Source of the DNA: Deltaproteobacteria bacterium
GTDB lineage: Bacteria > Desulfobacterota > Desulfobacteria > Desulfobacterales > SURF-7
Length of the DNA stretch: 17,523 bases
Direction of reading: 5' to 3'
NCBI GenBank assembly: GCA_019307665.1
Contig: JAFDJC010000038.1
Coordinates: 1-17,523, forward strand
Shown here: positions 1 to 5,315 of the stretch, piece by piece
Layout: the number at the start of each line of letters is the position of its first letter
Position numbering within the stretch: position 1 is the first letter of the stretch
The notes under the pieces: model-generated
Told to the model about the DNA's origin: nothing
The model's database searches: none
The model's input: only the letters and a program-made list of their open reading frames with translations
Translations under genes and position numbers: made by a program

Positions 1-397
1 TGTCGCCCAGTGTATCCAGAACCCATGACGGGTCTTTTACTGAAACGTGTTCAGATGAATAATACTCAAAAAGATTCATGGCAGCAAGCGCGCCTTCTAT
101 ATCTCCGTCAACCGAAAGCTTCTTTGCCAAAAATACGGCAATCGGATCCAGTGCACTGGTGGTAATACCGATCCATTCATCTTTACCGGTATGAACTACA
201 GCCGTGCATTCGTCTTTTAAAGTGTTCTGTACTTTACAGGTTTTATTATTGATTGAAACTGTCCACCCTCTTCCGTTTAAATCAATGCCAAGGTCAATCT
301 TAAAGTTGCTTTTCACGCCTTCTGATTCCAATCTGTCGGGTCGAAATCTATCCGGCATAGTTTTAAAAATGTCATCCAGAATTAGATCAATTTCCAT
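1..397 (-). CDS. SCP2 sterol-binding domain protein (C-terminus cut by window edge)
   Basis: An open frame of 132 complete codons runs off the left edge, so the C-terminus is missing. The ATG at 395-397 follows a good Shine-Dalgarno (AGGAGAGG just upstream on the minus strand). The protein starts MEIDLILDDIF; residues about 15-115 resemble an SCP2 domain: strands such as FKIDLGIDLNGRGWTVSI and a WIGITTSALDPIAVFL segment followed by KLSVDGDIEGALA, the typical 'G-x-L-x-x-x-G-D' turn of sterol carrier proteins. Such small bacterial SCP2 proteins bind lipids or acyl-CoA non-covalently in the cytoplasm; the true ligand is unknown. It lies 108 nt downstream of the tetR-like gene on the same strand, so co-transcription and lipid-responsive control are plausible inferences. 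No enzymatic function should be assumed. Confidence 0.75.
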   Translation of the reverse strand, partial: MEIDLILDDIFKTMPDRFRPDRLESEGVKSNFKIDLGIDLNGRGWTVSINNKTCKVQNTLKDECTAVVHTGKDEWIGITTSALDPIAVFLAKKLSVDGDIEGALAAMNLFEYYSSEHVSVKDPSWVLDTLGD

Positions 398-505
398 AAT
401 CCTCTCCTTGGTCGATGATTAAAATCGTTTATTCTTTGAATATTCAGTTAATAAATCTGCGAAAAAAGCGGCTCGCCGATTGCCGAAGCTTGTAAATTAT
501 CCTCC

Positions 506-1105
506 TCAACTTTTGGTCAATATTTGTAAGGCTTTTTCCTTCAGGTAGCTTCCAAGTTCTCTGTATTTTTGTTTTCCTCCGGTGATATTTCTGTAAAAAC
601 TCAATCCCTCGACCAGAGAAATGATAAAATCCGCGTCTTTTTCAGGGTCTGACTCCTTGATCAGTCCTTCGCTAACACAGAGATTAATTTCATTAACCAG
701 ATACTCTTTAAACCGCTTATATAATTTTTCTAACCGCTCTTTTACCTTGCGATTCCTGAAACTCAAATAGTAGCACGCATAAAAAGCACTGCTGTCTACA
801 AGACTTATCCAGTCTACTCCGAAAATAGTATCCAGCAGTGTGTTCAGTCGTTGTTCAGGGTTAAGGATTTCTCTGCTTTTTTGCAAAGCCATTGATTCAT
901 ATTTCTCGAGTATGAAATCAACCAATTCAATGATCATTTCTTCTTTTGTTGAAAAATAATGGATCAGCAAACTTGGATGCGTGCCCATCTGTTTCGCGAT
1001 TTTTGCAATGGACGCACCTTCAAAGCCTTCTTTGGCTAAAACCTGCTGAAAATGTTCGAGTATTTCAAATTTACGTATATCTGCCTTGTCTTTTGTTCTG
1101 GCCAT
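506..1105 (-). CDS. TetR/AcrR family transcriptional regulator
   Basis: A 199-residue protein, the usual TetR length. Residues about 12-58 form the DNA-binding helix-turn-helix: ILEHFQQVLAKEGFEGAS, then IAKQMGTHPSLLIHYF with the STKEEM segment that closes TetR domains. The remaining helical part (about 60-199) is a ligand and dimerisation domain that is not conserved enough to name a ligand. The start at 1103-1105 is preceded by a modest SD (GGAAAG). It is followed on the same strand by the SCP2 gene, so a fatty-acid, acyl-CoA or other lipid effector is a reasonable guess but not shown. A candidate promoter with overlapping direct repeats lies at 1146-1174, as expected for autoregulation. Confidence 0.88.
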   Translation of the reverse strand: MARTKDKADIRKFEILEHFQQVLAKEGFEGASIAKIAKQMGTHPSLLIHYFSTKEEMIIELVDFILEKYESMALQKSREILNPEQRLNTLLDTIFGVDWISLVDSSAFYACYYLSFRNRKVKERLEKLYKRFKEYLVNEINLCVSEGLIKESDPEKDADFIISLVEGLSFYRNITGGKQKYRELGSYLKEKALQILTKS

Positions 1106-1145
1106 TATCTTTCCAAAATGCTCATAAAATTAAATGAATGTTCAA

Positions 1146-1174
1146 TGAATAAATTGCGTCAGGCAAATTGTCAA
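1146..1174 (-). promoter_or_regulatory. Candidate sigma70 promoter and operator of the tetR-like gene
   Basis: On the minus strand a perfect TTGACA (-35, 1169-1174) is followed after 17 nt by TATTCA (-10, 1146-1151; only 3 of 6 consensus bases). ATTCAT occurs twice as a direct repeat with an 11-bp period (about one helical turn), one copy overlapping the -10 box. A repeat overlapping the promoter of a tetR gene fits a self-repression operator. This is a pattern call only. Confidence 0.35.
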
Positions 1175-1233
1175 GATAAATTTTCTAAGCTCTTTTCGTT
1201 TTGTAGCTCAAATTTTTCGGAATTTGCCAGGGT

Positions 1234-2151
1234 TTATTTCGGAGTATCGTTTTGTTTTTGTTTCGGCCATTCACCTGTTCGAATCATATCCAGGAATTCC
1301 TTTACCTGATAACTTGGCGCGGCAAAGCCTATTCCTTCGCTTGAAACAGCACCGGCAGAATTAATGCCGATCCAGGCGCCGGAAAGAGTGATCAGCGGCC
1401 CTCCTGAAGAACCGGGGTTAATGGCTGCGTCGGTCTGAATAAAGCGGATCTGCCTTCCTTTTTGCTCTGGTGTGCCTGAAAGATTTCTGCCTGTATGGCT
1501 GATAATTCCGGACGTTACAGTATGCCCCAGGCCTATGGGATTCCCGACAGCAATAACCATATCTCCAGAATCTACCTGTTTGGAATCTCCCATGGGCAGC
1601 ACAGGAAATTCATGGTCAGCCCCCCCGACTACTTTAAGCAAAGCAAGATCATAGATTGGATCACGGGCTACGATAATTACTTTATGATCAGCTCCATCAT
1701 GCGTAAGCACTTTTACCTCTTGTGCACGTTTAATTACATGGTTGTTTGTCAAAATGTATCCTGATGGATGAATAAAGAAGCCTGATCCCAAACCTGTACC
1801 GGGAACCCTCACCAGCGTGCCGGTGCCAATGACCGGAATTGGAAGCAAGTGGATGCGGTAAGGCGCTTTGGTTTGAGCATATACGCTGACAACCGCCTTT
1901 CTGGATTTTTCAGCAACCTCACGGATCAGGCTGGTGCGAAAAACCACATCAGGCAGAGTATTTTCGGTTTCTATTACAAGATCTTCGGCAGGAACGCCGC
2001 TTAAATCACTCGCCTCTTCATGAAATAACGGCAGTTCGTTTCCTGAGCCCGTATCCACATCTATGTAAACGCAGCCTGAAGTTGTAATGATGATTGCCAA
2101 ACTGAATATAAAAGCAAATATTGTTTTGATGTTTCTGTGTCTTATTATCAT
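1234..2151 (-). CDS. S1C-family (HtrA/DegP-like) serine protease lipoprotein without PDZ domain
   Basis: A 305-residue trypsin-like protease. Residues 1-26 form a signal peptide with a hydrophobic core; TTSGC with Cys27 is a probable, slightly non-standard lipobox, so the protein is probably a periplasmic lipoprotein. The chymotrypsin-fold domain spans about 70-295. The catalytic triad is visible: His138 in TNNHV, Asp168 in YDLALL and Ser249 in NPGSSGGP. The oxyanion region and DAAINPG are typical of DegP/DegS/HhoA. Usual family members carry one or two C-terminal PDZ domains; this one stops about 20 residues after the protease domain, at WPKQKQNDTPK, so substrate sensing must differ. It is divergent from the MBL relic. 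No strong SD precedes the ATG at 2149-2151. Likely role: extracytoplasmic protein quality control or regulated proteolysis. Confidence 0.85.
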   Translation of the reverse strand: MIIRHRNIKTIFAFIFSLAIIITTSGCVYIDVDTGSGNELPLFHEEASDLSGVPAEDLVIETENTLPDVVFRTSLIREVAEKSRKAVVSVYAQTKAPYRIHLLPIPVIGTGTLVRVPGTGLGSGFFIHPSGYILTNNHVIKRAQEVKVLTHDGADHKVIIVARDPIYDLALLKVVGGADHEFPVLPMGDSKQVDSGDMVIAVGNPIGLGHTVTSGIISHTGRNLSGTPEQKGRQIRFIQTDAAINPGSSGGPLITLSGAWIGINSAGAVSSEGIGFAAPSYQVKEFLDMIRTGEWPKQKQNDTPK

Positions 2152-2223
2152 GATGTGTTAATTGACACAAAAAGGTAGGGAAGGTCAATCCCTTGCCAAC
2201 ATAAAACCATTAATTTTTTTGTA

Positions 2224-2252
2224 TTGAATATTTCAAAAGTGATGAATATATA
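2224..2252 (+). promoter_or_regulatory. Candidate sigma70 promoter for the MBL relic
   Basis: TTGAAT (2224-2229) and TATATA (2247-2252) are separated by 17 nt, each matching 4 of 6 consensus bases. A second perfect TATAAT at 2267-2272 has no matching -35 and lies too near the SD. An AGGAG SD at 2276-2280 serves the ATG at 2289. The region is AT-rich, so chance matches are likely. Confidence 0.2.
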
Positions 2253-2288
2253 CTTATAACAAACCCTATAATAACAGGAGCCTTTCCC

Positions 2289-3246
2289 ATGAAAAAAGCT
2301 GTAAAGTCATTATTTTCGGCGGTATTGTTTTCGATTGTATGCATTATAGTGTTTGCAGGATGCGCCAATCAAGCAGGAGTTGAAAAAGCTGAAAAAATTT
2401 GGAGGGAGTATCATCCTGAAAAAATTCAAGATCTTGGCAGCACCGAAACACTGGCAATCCTGCCATTGATCGATTTTTACACGGTCACTCCTGAGCTGAA
2501 GGGAGAACCAGGTGTTTCTTATCTGATCTGGTTTCAACCAGGACGAGACCGACCCGTCTCCTTTGGAATACAATATGAATCTTCTGGATATTACTATTGA
2601 TGATTTTGACACTATCGTCATATCTCACAACCATCCGGACCATGTTGGCGGCTTTGATCGCATGAATCAAAAAACATTTTCTCTTGGTAATGAACAGGTC
2701 GATTTAAAGGGCAAAACGGTTTTTACGCCAATGCCCATGACGTACCCGGGGTTGAGCCCAATTTGTACAACCGGCCCCAATATAATCGGGCCGGGCATTG
2801 CCACTATCGGCACGATCCCGCGGCAGCTTTTTCTGGTTGGCTGGATAGAAGAACAAGCCCTTGCGGTAAATGTGAAAGGCAAAGGGATTGTTATAATTGT
2901 GGGATGCGGGCATCAAACCGTTAAAAAAATATTGGAACGAACCAGACAACTTTTTTCAGAACCGATTTACGGCATTATCGGCGGCCTTCACTATCCTGTC
3001 CCGGATGGGCGTATGTTCAAATTCGGATTGGATGTGCAGCCGATTGTGTCCACGGAATCCCTATTCAAAGGTATCTCTGAAGAAGATGTGAAAGCAGATA
3101 TTGAACGTATCAAAGCTCTCAACCCCAAAATTGTCAGTCTTAGCGCCCATGACAGCAGCGATGAAGCGCTTGATAAGTTTCGTACGGCGTTTGGAACAAC
3201 CTACAGAGAATTGCTGGTGGGTGATCTGATTATAATCGGGGAATAA
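2289..3246 (+). pseudogene. Frameshifted metallo-beta-lactamase-fold hydrolase lipoprotein
   Basis: Two overlapping frames together make one MBL-fold protein. The first (2289-2600) has SD AGGAG, a signal peptide, a lipobox-like VFAGC, and ends its homologous part at PLIDFYTVTPELKGEPGVSYLI (positions up to 2528). The second frame, open from 2527, reads GFNQDETDPSPLEYNMNLLDI from 2530 and carries the metal-binding H-N-H-P-D-H at 2625-2643, then GWIEEQALAVN, VGCGHQT, GGLHYPVPDG and SLSAHDSSDEA, ending at 3246. These motifs resemble the COG1237 group (dihydropterin-PABA synthase-like MBL proteins). Between SYLI and GFN the family normally has about ten residues including an ILFDTG-like strand. 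Here they are absent and the frame changes, which points to an out-of-frame deletion of about 32 nt rather than a simple indel or programmed shift. A TTG at 2563 could start the downstream part alone, but it would lack the first strands. An assembly error remains possible. Confidence 0.8.
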
Positions 3247-3265
3247 TCTGTTTGTCCATGCACTG

Positions 3266-3283
3266 AAAACTACCGGTTGTTTT
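3266..3283. terminator. Weak AU-rich palindrome between convergent genes
   Basis: AAAAC, then an ACCGGT-centred core, then GTTTT form an imperfect 18-bp inverted repeat with one T:T mismatch pair, located between the convergent ends of the MBL relic and the TPR gene. Being followed by T residues on both strands, it could act as a weak bidirectional terminator, but the stem is poor in G:C outside the core. Confidence 0.2.
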
Positions 3284-3295
3284 GTGTCAAAGCAA

Positions 3296-4390
3296 CTACC
3301 TGCTGTTTATTTTGTTTTCCAGCCTGGCAAGCAGATGATGATACTGGTTGTGTTTAGGCCTGAACTCAACAGCCCGTTTTATATCAGCGCATGCCTGGTA
3401 GATATTGCCTTTCTTGCTCCAAGCATGTCCCCTGCTGTAGAAAACGCCTGCCACATGAGATCTAAGTTTATCGGCAATGGCCAAATCTTTTGCTGCGCGC
3501 GATTGATTTCCCGAAAGCCGCCACGCCTGCTCCCGGTTGACAAATGCATCAATATAAAGCTGGTAAAGTTCCAATGCCTTGCTGTAATCCTTGATGGCCT
3601 GGTATGGTTTGCCTCTTTTCTTCCATATATTTGCCTGGTTGTAAAAGACAGAGGCTAACCGGGGCCTTATAGTTAGGGCTTTAGTAAAATCTTTGATCGC
3701 AAGATCAATGTCGCCTTTTAGCTTTCTGACCTTGCCGCGATTGCAGTATGCTTCTTCCAGTTTAGGATCCAGTTTCAGAGCCTGTGTATAATCCTTGATT
3801 GCCGGATTGAACGCACCTATTTTACTCCGTGCATTGCCGCGATGAACATATGCCCTGGCAAACTTGGGCTCGAGTTTCAAAAATTTGTTGTAATGTCTGA
3901 TTGATTTTCGCTCTTCCCCTTTTTTTTCCAAAACCCGGCCAATGCATAAGTAGGCTTTTGAAAAATCCGGGTCTATTTCAACTACTTTGAAGAAATCAGC
4001 AAGGGCTTTGTCCAGTTTGCCTGTTTTTTCAAGGAGTTTTCCCCTTTGGTAATAAGTCTTGCGTTTACCGGACTGCAGGTCAATGGCCATGGAATAGTTT
4101 TCTATGGCTCTATCAAAGCGGCCGAGAACAGTATTATAGTTCCCGCGCCAGATCCAGTCCGATGCTTTGAGCCGGCGTTCAGGGGCCTGCTGCTGATTCA
4201 GCGCGGATTGTGTTGCACAGCTGTTCAGCAAAAGACATGCAGACACCATAAAAAATGTCAAAAGCAGCATCATTTGGTGCGAGCTTGAAAGTTCGGCAGC
4301 TGCGATTTTATTGTTTGGCTTGATGCTTGGTTTTATGTTTGATTTTCGTGCGACTTTTCCTGCAGCAGAACCGGTGAAGTGTAACGTCAT
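3296..4390 (-). CDS. TPR-repeat lipoprotein
   Basis: A 364-residue protein built from eight 34-residue tetratricopeptide repeats (about 75-346). Clear examples are AYVHRGNARSKIGAFNPAIK and AYCNRGKVRKLKGDIDLAIK, with the typical small residues at TPR positions 8, 20 and 27 and a Pro near 32. A hydrophobic stretch, LLLTFFMVSACLLLNSC, ends in lipobox LNSC (Cys58), so it should be anchored in a membrane facing the periplasm. The ATG at 4388-4390 has an excellent SD (GGAGGAGGG), giving an unusually long, basic 40-residue n-region before the hydrophobic core. Internal Met40/Met41 (start near 4273) would give a normal signal peptide but has no SD. TPR proteins are scaffolds; no partner is evident. 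It stands alone on its strand, convergent with the MBL relic. Confidence 0.85.
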   Translation of the reverse strand: MTLHFTGSAAGKVARKSNIKPSIKPNNKIAAAELSSSHQMMLLLTFFMVSACLLLNSCATQSALNQQQAPERRLKASDWIWRGNYNTVLGRFDRAIENYSMAIDLQSGKRKTYYQRGKLLEKTGKLDKALADFFKVVEIDPDFSKAYLCIGRVLEKKGEERKSIRHYNKFLKLEPKFARAYVHRGNARSKIGAFNPAIKDYTQALKLDPKLEEAYCNRGKVRKLKGDIDLAIKDFTKALTIRPRLASVFYNQANIWKKRGKPYQAIKDYSKALELYQLYIDAFVNREQAWRLSGNQSRAAKDLAIADKLRSHVAGVFYSRGHAWSKKGNIYQACADIKRAVEFRPKHNQYHHLLARLENKINSR

Positions 4391-4489
4391 GTGCCCTCCT
4401 CCTCAAATATCAGTCTCTCATCACAGTGCTTAATCATTTTCGCTAATCGCTTTAACGGGCTACGTTATTGTTTTAACTATATTAGCTAT

Positions 4490-4505
4490 AACAATATGCG
4501 TGCCA
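4490..4505 (-). promoter_or_regulatory. Candidate sigma54 (-24/-12) promoter for the TPR gene
   Basis: The minus strand reads TGGCACGCATATTGTT, matching the sigma54 consensus TGGCACG-N4-TTGC(A/T) except that the -12 GC is GT. It lies about 100 nt upstream of the start codon. The same bases also fit a sigma70 reading (TTGGCA, 16 nt, TAATAT), so the call is uncertain. Confidence 0.25.
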
Positions 4506-4667
4506 ACCTTGCTAAAACGATGTTTTTCTTTTGTAATCAAGCTGTTATGGGGGCAAGGAAAGGGCGTAATGGAGAAAAAGTGACGAAACACGTTAAAAAA
4601 TCCGACAAAAATTGTCAAAATTACCTGTGAAGATAAATACTTGAACATTGCGATGCATCAAAATATA

Positions 4668-4695
4668 CTGGATTTCTGTTTTTGCGGGAATGACG
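4668..4695 (+). repeat. Interspersed hairpin repeat, copy 1
   Basis: The 28-nt unit begins CTGGATTTCTG and ends GCGGGAATGACG. ATTTCTG can pair with CGGGAAT (two G:U pairs) to form a hairpin. It aligns over its whole length and in the same orientation with the unit at 5275-5302 (19 of 28 identical by hand). Units of this shape, whose translations read VIPAKAGIQ or RHSGESRNP, are widespread short repeats in bacterial genomes (recalled knowledge). Confidence 0.6.
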
Positions 4696-4718
4696 ATGAT
4701 GTGGAAGGGATCTGAAAA

Positions 4719-5102
4719 TTGAAAATCACAATGACGAAGAGAAAATGGATTGTTTATCTGGTTAGGTGTGCTGACGGATCTTTGTATTGCGGTGTTACAA
4801 ATGACCTGGAGAAGCGACTGGGCGCGCATAACAAAGGTCGGGGCGCAAAGTATACCAGGTCCAGGGGACCGGTAGAGTTGGCGGGCACCAGTTCTGAAAT
4901 GTCAAAAAGCGATGCAATGAAATTGGAATATCGGGTTAAAAAGAAGCAGGCCAACAGGAAGCTTTCTGAGCTGACAAAAAATGAGGGCCACCTGATAGAG
5001 TTAAAAATAGAAAAGAGATTGCAGGCCTTGCACAAGGAGATTAAGGCGCTTGGTAAAAAACTTGAAAAATTAATGGATGAGTTGATTGTAAAAAATCAAT
5101 AA
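4719..5102 (+). CDS. Small GIY-YIG nuclease-domain protein (UPF0213/YhbQ type) with C-terminal coiled coil
   Basis: A 127-residue protein. Residues 10-90 are a single GIY-YIG domain: WIVYLVRCADGSLYCGVTND supplies the two signature strands (VYL and YCG in place of GIY and YIG), followed by Arg33, the AHN segment (His37, Asn38), KYTRSRGPVEL, and Glu70 in KLEYRVKK as the expected metal ligand. Residues about 90-127 (IEKRLQALHKEIKALGKKLEKLMDEL) form a probable coiled coil beyond the usual 80-100 residue length of the family. The TTG at 4719 has an SD (AGGGA, 8 nt upstream); ATG 4731 is an alternative without SD. Biological roles of stand-alone members are poorly defined (DNA repair or exonuclease activity has been reported for YhbQ relatives). 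The gene is isolated and flanked by same-family repeats and palindromes, which raises the idea of a repeat-linked or mobile cassette. Confidence 0.85.
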   Translation: MKITMTKRKWIVYLVRCADGSLYCGVTNDLEKRLGAHNKGRGAKYTRSRGPVELAGTSSEMSKSDAMKLEYRVKKKQANRKLSELTKNEGHLIELKIEKRLQALHKEIKALGKKLEKLMDELIVKNQ

Positions 5103-5117
5103 TCAGTTATAGGGTGA

Positions 5118-5139
5118 CACCGGCAACGAGTTGCCGGTG
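5118..5139. repeat. 22-bp palindrome A (twin of 5201-5222)
   Basis: Arms CACCGGCAAC and GTTGCCGGTG are perfect complements around a central GA. It starts 15 nt after the GIY-YIG stop codon, so in RNA it can fold into a strong hairpin and protect or terminate the transcript, though no T-run follows. It shares design and core (CAAC-R-A-GTTG) with the second palindrome 61 nt downstream. Confidence 0.75.
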
Positions 5140-5200
5140 CCCGAAGGGCGAGAAGAAGTCTAAAAAATTTACGCCCACTCATGGCTTCTTGTGCTGCGCA

Positions 5201-5222
5201 CCCAGACAACAAGTTGTCTGGG
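5201..5222. repeat. 22-bp palindrome B (twin of 5118-5139)
   Basis: Arms CCCAGACAAC and GTTGTCTGGG are perfect complements around a central AA. Arm length, centre size and the inner CAAC/GTTG match palindrome A while the outer bases differ in a compensated way, the pattern expected if secondary structure rather than sequence is kept. Confidence 0.75.
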
Positions 5223-5274
5223 CCACCCCTGTCAAGCTGTGAAGCAATAGTATTGTCCAATGCGATAAGGAGAT

Positions 5275-5302
5275 CCGGACTCTGGCTTTCGCCGGAGTGA
5301 CG
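5275..5302 (+). repeat. Interspersed hairpin repeat, copy 2
   Basis: The unit begins CCGGACTCTGGC and ends GCCGGAGTGACG. ACTCTGGC pairs with GCCGGAGT (one G:U) around a short loop. Its 3' edge is 14 nt past the lon stop codon, so read on the minus strand it may also serve as the 3'-end hairpin of the lon transcript. It has the same family and orientation as the unit at 4668-4695. Confidence 0.65.
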
Positions 5303-5315
5303 GGATTGTAGCTTT

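Larger units (their letters stand above)
4391..4718. other. 328-nt intergenic region between the TPR and GIY-YIG genes
   Basis: The stretch contains the 5' leader of the TPR gene with its SD, a sigma54-like site at 4490-4505, and one interspersed repeat at 4668-4695 just before the GIY-YIG SD (GAAGGGA near 4705-4710). Short frames that cross it in both directions have no recognisable content; one of them reads VIPAKTEIQ, a translation typical of the interspersed repeat rather than of a protein. Confidence 0.6.

Noticed and set aside
430..500. Possible terminator or attenuator between the tetR-like and SCP2 genes (CGGC...GCCG then T-run on the minus strand)
   Set aside because: The stem is only about 4 bp and alternative pairings are equally weak.
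2527..2600. Programmed frameshifting in the MBL gene
   Set aside because: No slippery sequence is evident and a conserved strand is missing at the junction, so a shift would not rebuild the protein.
4593..4829. 78-codon minus-strand frame overlapping the GIY-YIG start
   Set aside because: It contains VIPAKTEIQ, a repeat-derived translation; the GIY-YIG frame on the other strand is clearly real.
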